Of a stretch of 35,048 bases of DNA, positions 21,347-27,964 are shown one piece after another; position 1 is the first letter of the stretch, and every line of letters begins with the position of its first letter. A program made the position numbers and the translations under genes. Below the pieces are notes generated by a model. That model searched no databases and was not told the DNA's origin. It saw only the letters and a program-made list of their open reading frames with translations. The stretch is from positions 1 to 35,048 of IMG/VR virus record IMGVR_UViG_3300044692_000064; one strand, given 5' to 3'. Origin of the DNA: a virus.

Positions 21347-24300
21347 GTGGAACCTAGCACGACTAGTCCGTATGCGCAGGCCGCTCTGTACTTTCAGGCA
21401 GGGTGGCCCGGCGTCCTGCCGCTGCCCTACGGCAAGAAGTTCCCGCCACCCGAGGGCTACACCGGCGCGGACGGCAAGCTGCCCGACGTCGCCGAGCTGG
21501 TGGCCTGGATGCGGCAGGGCCCGGCCAACCTGGCGTTGCGGCTGCCGGCCGGCGTGGTCGGCATCGACGTGGACCACTACGGCGACAAGCCCGGCATGGC
21601 CACGCTCCAGGAGCTGATGGCCCAGCTCGGTCCGCTGCCGGCCACCTGGTCGTCCACCTCCCGAGGAGCCGACAGCCCGGCGCGGGTGTGGCTCTACCGG
21701 CTGCCGCAGGCGGACATCCGCCTGGTGGGCAAGCCCGGACCCGGCATCGACGTGCTGCAACACCATCACCGCTACCTGGTGGCCGCGCCGTCGGTGCACC
21801 CCGAAGGCGGTGTCTACGCCTGGTACCGGCCGGACTTCACGCCGGCGGGGGAGGCCGAGCTGCCGGCCGTCGCTGACCTGCCGTTCCTGCCGGACGCGTG
21901 GGTGGCGGCGCTGCGGGAGCAGCCGAAGGCAGCACCGGCCGCCGCGCCGGGACACCTCGCCTCCGCCTTCGACGACTTCGCCGCCAAGCCGCCGCACTCC
22001 ATCCGCGCCGCCCACGCCGCCATCGCCCGGGAGCTGGAGGCCGCCAGCGCGCCGGCGACGCTGGGCAGCGGCTACCGCACCGTCCTGCTGCGGGCCGCGC
22101 TGATCCTGGGCGGCTACGTCGGGGCCGGCGTGCTGGACGGCGCGGACGCCGCCCAACGGCTGTTCGACGCCGCCGGCACGGCGTGGGGCGGCACCGGCAA
22201 CGACGACGACCGGAAGTGGATCCACCAGGGCCTGACCGACGGCCAGCAGCGCCCGTTCAAGGTCTATGACGACCGCTTCGCTGGCCAGCCGGGCGTCCCC
22301 GCCGACCTGCCGCCGCGCGCGGTGGCGTCGCTGGAGCACGTCCGGCAGTTCGGCCGGCTGCCCGACGTGTTCGACCCGGCCGAGGACAACACGGACCAGG
22401 GCCTGGCCGAGGCGGTGCTGGCCGAGCTGCTGCCCAACCTGCGGATGGACTCCGAATCCGGCAGCTGGCTGGTGCGCGGCCCGGACCGCTGGTTCACCAT
22501 CGCCCGGGACGCCTCGGGCTGGGCGGTGTCGGAAGTCGCCCGGCGGATGCCCTACGGCCTGCGGCCGGTGCCCAAGGACCCGTCCGAGCGCACGGCCGAG
22601 CACTGGCAGGGCTGGAGACACCAGCGCTTCCACTCCAGCGCCGGCAGCGCCCCGGTGTCCCGCAAGATCCGGGAGCGCACGGCGACGGCAGGGCACTCCA
22701 GCCACGTGAAGCTGTCCGAGCTGGACGCCGACCCCACCGTGTTGTGGGCCGGCGGCCGGCCGTGGAACCTGCGCACCGGCGGCTTGGCCGAGCACGTGGA
22801 CCCGCTCACCCCGCACACCCACACCGCCCGGTTCGAGCCGGTGGAAGGGCCCACGCCGCTGTGGGACGCCTTCGTCGCCGCCGTCTGGCCGGATCCGGAG
22901 ATCAGGGAATGGGCGCTGTCGGTGCTGGCCGTCGGCCTCACCGGCTACAGCCCGAAGATCATGCCAGTGCTGTGGGGCGAGAAGGACCGGGGCAAGACGC
23001 AGGTGGTGGTGTTGCTGTGCCACCTGCTGGGCACCTACGGCGGCCCGGCCGACCAGAAGCTGATCGTGGCCCCCGAGGCGCACGGCTCGGTGGTCTACAG
23101 CCTGAAGGGCCTGCGGCTGGCCTACATCGACGAACCGGCCCCCACCCACCGGGACAAGGTGGAGCGGGTCAAGCTGCTCACCGGCGGCGGCCGGATGACT
23201 GGCAACCAGATGCGCAAGGACCCGGTGACCTGGGACAGCACCCACACCCTGGTCCTGATGCAGAACGACGCGCCCGAGCTGACCGACGACGCGCTGCGCA
23301 CCCGGGCCCGGGTGGTGCCCTGTGACGGCGACCTGGAGGCGGTGGCGCGCACCCGGGCGGCGCTGGGCGAGGTGGCCGGAGACAGCTTCAGCGGGGCGTG
23401 GGCCAAGGAAGCGCCCGGCGTGCTGGCCGCGATGATGCGCCGGGCCGCCGCCTGGCTGGCGGACCCGTCCATCCTGGACCAGTCCCACACCCCGGCTGGC
23501 GTGGCGGAGATGGTGGAGTCCATGGTCCGGGAGCAGGACCCGGTCCAGCTGTGGCTGTCCGAGCGCACCAGCCCGGACGAGACGGGGACGCTGTCCGGTG
23601 TCCTGCACAACGACTTCGCGGTGTGGTTCCGCAACCACCCGGTCTTCGGCCGGCGCACCGTCCTGTCCGCCGTGGACTTCGGCCGGCGGCTGACGAAGGC
23701 CGGCGTCGGCATCCGGCACGCCCGGGACGGCAAGTACCGGCTCCTGGTGCTCAACCAGCCCGGGGGCAACTGGTTCACCGGCCCGTCACCCGCTCCGGCC
23801 GAGTCCGGTCCCGTGACGGTTGTGACGGATGAGGTGACGGATGCCGAGGACGGTCCGTCACGGCCGGAACCGCAGGTCAGCACCGATAACGATCATGGTG
23901 TGACGGATGTGACGGATGGTCCCCAGTTCCCCAACAACATCTCATCTAAATCAATAAAGTCACAATATTCCGGTATAGGGGAGCCGTCACCGGATCCGTC
24001 ACCGGAAGGTGCGAAATCGGCATCTGACCAGGGAGAACCTCCCGTTTCGGATCCGTCACCGAATCCGTCACCGGCCCCGGCGCCGGTCCGTGCAAAGCGC
24101 ACGCGTCGCGCGCCCGGAGAGCCGACGCCGGCCCAGCTGCGCAAGGCCGAGGAGAAGGCCGCCAAGCTGGCCGAGCTGTCCGGAGAGCTGCTGGAGCTGC
24201 CGGTGGTGGTCCGGCGCACCACCCCGACCCCTCGGCACATCGAGCACGTGCACGTAGGCCCGCTGCTGATCGACGCCATGGAGAAGTCCCGGGGCCACCT

Positions 24301-26014
24301 CACCGTGGACGTGGAGACGTCCGGCTACCCGATCGGGCACCCGCTCTACGCCCTGCGGACCGTCCAGCTCGGCACCCGCGTGCTGACGGTGGACCTGGAC
24401 GCCGACTGCGCCGTCTGCTGCGCCATCGCCACGGCGGCGCTGAAGCGGGCTGAGACGCTGCACGCGCACAACGCCAACGCCGACATCCCCCCGCTGCACC
24501 ACGCCGGCATCGCCACCCACGCCGAGCTGTGGGCCAAGATGGAAGACACCGTGCTGCCGGCCAAGCTGGCGGACCCGAGCAGCAGCGGCGGGGACCCGGC
24601 GCTGAAGGCGGCCAGCGCCGCCGTGCTCGGCGACGCCGCGATGTCCCCGGCCGCCGAGGAGCGCAAGGACGCGCTGTTCGCCGCCGCCGGCTGGCTGAAG
24701 GACACCGACCCCACCACCCCGGCCGAGAAGTCCGGCTGGCTCCAGGTGGATAAGCGCTGCGCCACCATGCAGCGCTACGCCTGTGCCGACGTGCTGGACG
24801 GCGCGCTGCTGGCGCTGGAGCTGCCGAAGCCCGATCCGGCTGTGCACGCCCGGGAGCGCCACATCCAGCGGGTGGTGGCACCGGCGGCCACCTTCGGCTT
24901 CCCGCTGGACGCCGAGCAGGTGCTCATCCAGCACGACACCCGGGACGCGCTGGAGAAGCAGCTGAAGGAGCAGCTGCGGGACACGCTGCGCATCGACAAC
25001 CCCGGCAGCACGCAGCAGCTGGCCAAGGCGTTCACCGACCTGGGTGTCCAGCTGCCCTGGACGAAGCCGTCTAAGAAGTTCCCGCAAGGGCAGCCCAGCG
25101 TGGCCAAGGACGTCATGTCCACCCTGGCCGAGCGGTCCGGCCCGGCGCAGGCCGCCGCCCGGCTGGTGCTGGACTGGCGGCATGAGGACACCGCGCTGAA
25201 GCTGCTCCTGCGGCCCTGGCGCATCGCCGTGCTCCAGGGTGACGGGCGAGTCCGGCCGACGGTCTACACCCTTGGGGCCGACACGGGCCGGATGTCCTGC
25301 GTGCGGCCGAACATGCAGCAGATCAGCAAGAAGGGCGGCCTGCGGGAGTGCATCCTGGCCGACGACGGGCAGCTGATCGTCTCGGCCGACTTCGAAGGCG
25401 TGGAGCTGCGGGTGGCCGCCGCGCTGTCCGGTGACCCGGTGCTGCGCCAGGTGCTGGAGCAGGGTCTGGACATCCACCGCATGATTGCGGCGCAGGTCTT
25501 CGGCGAGGAGCTGGCCGACGAGAACCGCACGCTGGCCAAGCGCATCGTGTTCGGCCACATCTACGGCGGCGGCTACGAGACGCTGGCCAAGCAGTCCGGC
25601 GTCACCGAGGACGTGGTGGCCGACGCCGTCGGCGCTCTGCGCAAGTTCACTCCTCGGTTGGCCGAGTGGTCCGAGGAGATCAAGTCGGCCATCCGCGCCG
25701 GCAATCGGCAGTTCCGCACCTACTCCGGCCGGATCATCCACCTGGACCCGCGCCAGCCGCACAAGGGCCCGAACTACCTCATCCAGGGCACCGCTCGGGA
25801 ACTGCTCGGGGACACGCTGGTGGCGTGGGATGGCACCGAGCACGGTGGCGGCGTGCTGATGCCGGTGCATGACGAAGTGGTGGCCATGGTGGCGGCGGAG
25901 AAGGCCCAGGACGGTCTGGACACGCTGATGCGGGTGATGACCCACCGGCTCGGTGACATCGCCATCACGGCCTCGGCCGGTGGGCCGCCGGCGCGCTCCT
26001 GGCACAGCGGCTGA
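21347..26014 (+). CDS. Fused primase-polymerase / SF3-like helicase / 3'-5' exonuclease / family A DNA polymerase
   Basis: 1555 residues, GTG start 9 bases after GAGGAG. Residues ~1-200 are an AEP-type primase-polymerase: GIDVDHYG (Asp74, Asp76), STSRGADSPARVWLYR, GIDVLQHHHRYLVAAPSVHP (Asp135, His151). Residues ~330-790 are a D5-type SF3 helicase: Walker A GEKDRGKT (544-551), Walker B AYIDEP (Asp595, Glu596), then MQNDAPELTDDALRTRAR. A ~150-residue linker of Val-Thr-Asp and Pro-Ser-Pro repeats follows. The C-terminal part has all exonuclease motifs (Asp988/Glu990, Asp1046, Tyr1144/Asp1148) and polymerase motifs A (DFEGVELR, Asp1348), B (Lys1398, Phe1402) and C (HDE, 1508-1510). It could prime, unwind and copy DNA in one chain; these are usually separate phage genes. 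Confidence 0.92.
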   Translation: MEPSTTSPYAQAALYFQAGWPGVLPLPYGKKFPPPEGYTGADGKLPDVAELVAWMRQGPANLALRLPAGVVGIDVDHYGDKPGMATLQELMAQLGPLPATWSSTSRGADSPARVWLYRLPQADIRLVGKPGPGIDVLQHHHRYLVAAPSVHPEGGVYAWYRPDFTPAGEAELPAVADLPFLPDAWVAALREQPKAAPAAAPGHLASAFDDFAAKPPHSIRAAHAAIARELEAASAPATLGSGYRTVLLRAALILGGYVGAGVLDGADAAQRLFDAAGTAWGGTGNDDDRKWIHQGLTDGQQRPFKVYDDRFAGQPGVPADLPPRAVASLEHVRQFGRLPDVFDPAEDNTDQGLAEAVLAELLPNLRMDSESGSWLVRGPDRWFTIARDASGWAVSEVARRMPYGLRPVPKDPSERTAEHWQGWRHQRFHSSAGSAPVSRKIRERTATAGHSSHVKLSELDADPTVLWAGGRPWNLRTGGLAEHVDPLTPHTHTARFEPVEGPTPLWDAFVAAVWPDPEIREWALSVLAVGLTGYSPKIMPVLWGEKDRGKTQVVVLLCHLLGTYGGPADQKLIVAPEAHGSVVYSLKGLRLAYIDEPAPTHRDKVERVKLLTGGGRMTGNQMRKDPVTWDSTHTLVLMQNDAPELTDDALRTRARVVPCDGDLEAVARTRAALGEVAGDSFSGAWAKEAPGVLAAMMRRAAAWLADPSILDQSHTPAGVAEMVESMVREQDPVQLWLSERTSPDETGTLSGVLHNDFAVWFRNHPVFGRRTVLSAVDFGRRLTKAGVGIRHARDGKYRLLVLNQPGGNWFTGPSPAPAESGPVTVVTDEVTDAEDGPSRPEPQVSTDNDHGVTDVTDGPQFPNNISSKSIKSQYSGIGEPSPDPSPEGAKSASDQGEPPVSDPSPNPSPAPAPVRAKRTRRAPGEPTPAQLRKAEEKAAKLAELSGELLELPVVVRRTTPTPRHIEHVHVGPLLIDAMEKSRGHLTVDVETSGYPIGHPLYALRTVQLGTRVLTVDLDADCAVCCAIATAALKRAETLHAHNANADIPPLHHAGIATHAELWAKMEDTVLPAKLADPSSSGGDPALKAASAAVLGDAAMSPAAEERKDALFAAAGWLKDTDPTTPAEKSGWLQVDKRCATMQRYACADVLDGALLALELPKPDPAVHARERHIQRVVAPAATFGFPLDAEQVLIQHDTRDALEKQLKEQLRDTLRIDNPGSTQQLAKAFTDLGVQLPWTKPSKKFPQGQPSVAKDVMSTLAERSGPAQAAARLVLDWRHEDTALKLLLRPWRIAVLQGDGRVRPTVYTLGADTGRMSCVRPNMQQISKKGGLRECILADDGQLIVSADFEGVELRVAAALSGDPVLRQVLEQGLDIHRMIAAQVFGEELADENRTLAKRIVFGHIYGGGYETLAKQSGVTEDVVADAVGALRKFTPRLAEWSEEIKSAIRAGNRQFRTYSGRIIHLDPRQPHKGPNYLIQGTARELLGDTLVAWDGTEHGGGVLMPVHDEVVAMVAAEKAQDGLDTLMRVMTHRLGDIAITASAGGPPARSWHSG
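23783..24071. repeat. Iteron-like heptamer cluster around an AT-rich island (candidate origin)
   Basis: GTGACGG occurs at 23813, 23822, 23834, 23900 and 23909, and its complement CCGTCAC at 23783, 23855, 23984, 23996, 24053 and 24065. Most right-hand copies are paired at 12-base spacing and left-hand ones at 9 or 12. Between the two groups, 23936-23977 is about 70 percent A+T, in strong contrast to its surroundings. The repeats encode the VTD and PSP repeats of the protein linker between helicase and exonuclease. A replication origin with binding sites and an unwinding element is inferred; the lambda origin inside gene O is the established parallel. Confidence 0.5.
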
Positions 26015-26017
26015 CGT

Positions 26018-26055
26018 GCACGGACGGGCGGCCGGTGCGCGCCGCCCGTCCGTGC
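26018..26055 (+). terminator. 15-bp hairpin after the replication gene
   Basis: A perfect 15-bp stem (GCACGGACGGGCGGC and its complement) with an 8-base loop, starting 4 bases after the stop codon. A TACCAT box (26056-26061) follows immediately and ends 7 bases before the next ATG, so the end of one transcript and the start of the next abut. No T-run. Confidence 0.72.
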
Positions 26056-26061
26056 TACCAT
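26056..26061 (+). promoter_or_regulatory. TACCAT -10 box of the HTH gene (leaderless)
   Basis: TACCAT ends 7 bases before the ATG of the HTH gene and is directly preceded by the terminator stem, so no independent -35 box can be seen. The spacing matches TACCAT before the lysis island and TACCTT before the early operon. The lack of a ribosome site before the ATG fits leaderless translation. Confidence 0.4.
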
Positions 26062-26068
26062 CTGCAAC

Positions 26069-26356
26069 ATGACTGCGGAGCACACCGGGACGGAGGGCAC
26101 GGTCCCGTTCGACGATCCCGACCTGATCAGCCGACAGGAAGCCGCCGCCTTGCTCCACTGTGGGCTGCGGTCCCTGCACTACCGCCGCAAGGCCGGGGAC
26201 TTCCCCGACGGCACGGTGGTGGTGTTCAAACGCCGGTCCGGCGGCCATCCGCTGGTCCGGTACCGGCGGTCTAAGCTGGAGGAGTTCCAGCGTAACGACT
26301 GGACCGTCGTCACCGATGAACACGACGTAAGCGCACGCACACCAACCCTGGAGTGA
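26069..26356 (+). CDS. Winged helix-turn-helix DNA-binding protein (AlpA/excisionase-like)
   Basis: 95 residues. Residues ~20-72 match the short MerR/AlpA/excisionase HTH domain: LISRQEAAALLHCGLRSLHYRRKAG (helix-turn-helix), a beta wing (TVVVFKRRSGGHPLVRYRR) and a closing helix (SKLEEFQRN). Such proteins act as excisionases or small regulators. No integrase was found, so a regulator of the adjacent terminase/structural operon is the simpler view. Probably leaderless; an upstream terminator separates it from the replication gene. Confidence 0.72.
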   Translation: MTAEHTGTEGTVPFDDPDLISRQEAAALLHCGLRSLHYRRKAGDFPDGTVVVFKRRSGGHPLVRYRRSKLEEFQRNDWTVVTDEHDVSARTPTLE

Positions 26357-26360
26357 GCAG

Positions 26361-26531
26361 ATGGCACGCGACAAGAAGCGCGACGACGACGTTACCGACC
26401 TGTCTAAGGTTCGGGAGGACGACAAGAAGCTGGACAAGGCCGGCGGCGCGGCTGGTGGTGGCAGCCAGAAGACCGGTGACAAGGTGGTGGACGCGCTGAA
26501 GGAGTGGCGCGACGACATCGACAAGGGCTGA
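26361..26531 (+). CDS. 56-residue highly charged protein
   Basis: Starts at an ATG with GGAG 7 bases upstream, overlapping the end region of the HTH gene operon (4 bases after its stop). MARDKKRDDDVTDLSKV, then a Gly/Ala-rich linker and DKVVDALKEWRDDIDKG. It alternates Lys/Arg and Asp, with one likely C-terminal helix. Function unknown. Too short for common gene-length cut-offs but well supported by its ribosome site and spacing. Confidence 0.6.
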   Translation: MARDKKRDDDVTDLSKVREDDKKLDKAGGAAGGGSQKTGDKVVDALKEWRDDIDKG

Positions 26532-26544
26532 TCTAGATCACGGG

Positions 26545-26575
26545 AGCGGCGGTGGGCCACGTGCCTGCCGCCGCT
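26545..26575 (+). terminator. Terminator before the terminase operon
   Basis: An 8-bp stem AGCGGCGG/CCGCCGCT with an inner GGC/GCC pair, followed by TCTTGC. It comes just after a perfect 12-base palindrome TGATCTAGATCA (26529-26540) that includes the stop codon of the small charged gene. It separates the HTH unit from the terminase unit. Confidence 0.6.
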
Positions 26576-26602
26576 TCTTGCTACCGTGTGCAAGTAGAAA
26601 CC

Positions 26603-26613
26603 CCGGTTACCAT
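26603..26613 (+). promoter_or_regulatory. Candidate late promoter of the terminase operon (CCGGTTACCAT)
   Basis: An exact copy of the 11-mer found before the lysis island (7616-7626), located after a terminator and 26 bases before the small terminase ATG. TACCAT is the assumed -10. No -35 at standard spacing is visible. Two independent rightward units sharing an 11-mer at the expected place supports a common phage promoter class. Confidence 0.48.
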
Positions 26614-26638
26614 GGGGTGTTGACCACGGGCGGTGATC

Positions 26639-27151
26639 ATGGGCCAGGGGCTGGGCACGAACTCGACCTGGGATGGCGAGGCGGGCGCGGTGGCTCGGGC
26701 GCGCATCGTGGAGCTGCGCCGGGACAACGTGGAGTTCGAGGAGATCGGCCGGCAGCTGTGGGAGGCCGGTCAGTGGCCGACGCCGATGGACCACCCACCG
26801 TCGCGCCAGGCCGTCTGGCGACAGTGGCGGCGGGCGCTGGCCGCCATCCCCGCGCCGGCGCTGGCCGCCTACCGCGCTGAGCTGGCCGAACTGCTGGGCG
26901 AGCAGTACCGCCGGGCCCAGGAGATCCTGGACCGGGACCACGTGGCCCACAGCAACGGTCAGGTGGTCTACATCGACGGCAAGCCCGTGCTGGACGACGG
27001 GCCGAAGCTGGCTGCCATCCGTGAGCAGCGCATGATCGTGGCCCAGATGTCCGTTCTGGCCGGCGCGAACGCGCCCGTCCAGCAGAAGATCACGATGGAC
27101 GCCACCGTGGAGTACAGCGTGGTCGGCGTCGATGTGGAGGCGCTGAAGTGA
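26639..27151 (+). CDS. Terminase small subunit
   Basis: 170 residues from ATG (MGQGLGTNSTW); an in-frame GTG 6 bases earlier is possible, and both have only a weak GGGCGG site. An N-terminal HTH (ARARIVELRRDNVEFEEIGRQLW ... SRQAVWRQWRRAL) would bind the packaging site. It is followed by a helical oligomerisation region (AELAELLGEQYRRAQEIL) and a C-terminal segment with DDGPKLAAIREQRMIVAQ and GANAP, a pattern shared by actinophage small terminases. Upstream of the large terminase as expected, though three genes intervene. Confidence 0.74.
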   Translation: MGQGLGTNSTWDGEAGAVARARIVELRRDNVEFEEIGRQLWEAGQWPTPMDHPPSRQAVWRQWRRALAAIPAPALAAYRAELAELLGEQYRRAQEILDRDHVAHSNGQVVYIDGKPVLDDGPKLAAIREQRMIVAQMSVLAGANAPVQQKITMDATVEYSVVGVDVEALK

Positions 27152-27567
27152 CTACGCACAGTGACCAACCGGCGCCGCCCCTGACGCCCGAGCCGGGAGC
27201 GCCCACCGTCGGCCAGCAGCTGCTCGGCGGGATGCCGGACGGCATGGCCCAGGGGCTCGGCAACCTGCTGATGGCCGCCGTCATGGGCGCGGCGTCGATG
27301 GGCGATCACCCGGCGTGCCCCCGGCGCTGGTCCGGCATCGCCGAGCAGGACACCGCCACCGAGGCGTGCGGCGCGGTGCTGCTGGAGGCCACCGACGCCA
27401 CCGGCGGCAAGCACGTGCACTACTGCGACCACGACACCAGCGCCCACGCCGTCGACACCGAGCACACCTGCGTCTGCGGCACCGAGTGGGCCGAGCGCAC
27501 CGACGGCGTGGCCGAAGTGGTCGGCCCCGGGGAGACGATCGTTCGGCCGACCGAGGCGCAGTCGTGA
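27148..27567 (+). CDS. Cys/His-containing accessory protein between terminase subunits
   Basis: 139 residues from a GTG in a GTGA overlap. The N-terminal 25 residues are Pro-rich, then comes a small hydrophobic helix (GLGNLLMAAVMGAASMG). The C-terminal half carries Cys and His in ACPRRW, ACGAVLLE, HVHYCDHD and CVCGTEW, enough for one or two metal sites. No family recognised. Overlaps both neighbours, so it is co-translated with the terminase genes. Confidence 0.64.
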   Translation: MTTHSDQPAPPLTPEPGAPTVGQQLLGGMPDGMAQGLGNLLMAAVMGAASMGDHPACPRRWSGIAEQDTATEACGAVLLEATDATGGKHVHYCDHDTSAHAVDTEHTCVCGTEWAERTDGVAEVVGPGETIVRPTEAQS

Positions 27568-27767
27568 CCGCGCTGCGCATCGCCGGCTGGGTGCTGGCCT
27601 ACTTCGCCGTCACGGTGACGCTGCTGGCCATGGGCTGGCCGGGCATCCTGGCCTGGCTCGGCTGCATGACGTTGGGCCTGGCGCTGCCCAATCACGTGGT
27701 CGACGCCATCACGACGGTGCGCTGGCACCACGTCATCACGGCGTGGCAGTGGCTGGACCGGCGATGA
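27564..27767 (+). CDS. Small two-segment membrane protein
   Basis: 67 residues from a GTG in a GTGA overlap. Segments LRIAGWVLAYFAVTVTLLAMGW and WPGILAWLGCMTLGLAL are hydrophobic and separated by only a few residues; the C-terminal 25 residues are polar and Trp-rich (TTVRWHHVITAWQWLDRR). Function unknown. A membrane protein inside the packaging operon is unusual. Confidence 0.66.
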   Translation: MTALRIAGWVLAYFAVTVTLLAMGWPGILAWLGCMTLGLALPNHVVDAITTVRWHHVITAWQWLDRR

Positions 27768-27964
27768 CCAATACCGAGGCCGAGCTGGAGTGCCCCGTCT
27801 GCTCGGCGCGCATCCGTTCCCGCCTCGGCGACCAGGCCGTGATTCGTGAGCTGGTCGCCCAGGGCTGGGGACCAGCGCACCGGCCGCGCTGGCACGACTG
27901 GCTGGACACCGCGCTGGTGGCCGGCATCTTCGTGGTGGACCTGCTCTGGGTGGTGCTGCGGTGA
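27764..27964 (+). CDS. Small protein with CPVC motif and C-terminal membrane segment
   Basis: 66 residues, ATG in an ATGA overlap. Near the N-terminus ELECPVCSARIRSR contains a C-x2-C knuckle (only two Cys, so perhaps dimeric metal binding). The C-terminus, TALVAGIFVVDLLWVVLR, is a likely tail-anchor helix. Immediately upstream of, and overlapping, the large terminase gene. Function unknown. Confidence 0.64.
   Translation: MTNTEAELECPVCSARIRSRLGDQAVIRELVAQGWGPAHRPRWHDWLDTALVAGIFVVDLLWVVLR

Noticed and set aside
21213-21617. Rightward ORF starting at ATG 21213 behind TAGAGT
   Set aside because: It runs out of phase through the start of the replication gene with Arg/Ser/Pro-rich composition, and TAGAGT has no -35; the GTG at 21347 has a ribosome site and conserved protein sequence.
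21128-23719. Leftward extension of the early gene frame through the replication gene to 23719
   Set aside because: The extension is antisense to clear primase-helicase coding. A good promoter and ATG at 21127 define the true start.
23783-24071. CRISPR array
   Set aside because: Repeats are only 7 bases, on both strands, with 2-60 base gaps, and lie inside a coding frame; the Cas4-like gene elsewhere has recombination neighbours and no other Cas genes.
26069-26356. Excisionase implying a temperate phage
   Set aside because: The HTH type fits, but no integrase, attachment site or repressor is visible in the window, so lifestyle cannot be inferred.
24068-26950. 960-residue minus-strand open frame opposite the polymerase part
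   Set aside because: Shadow of the GC-rich polymerase gene; no motif, no ribosome site, composition dominated by His, Gly, Val and Arg.
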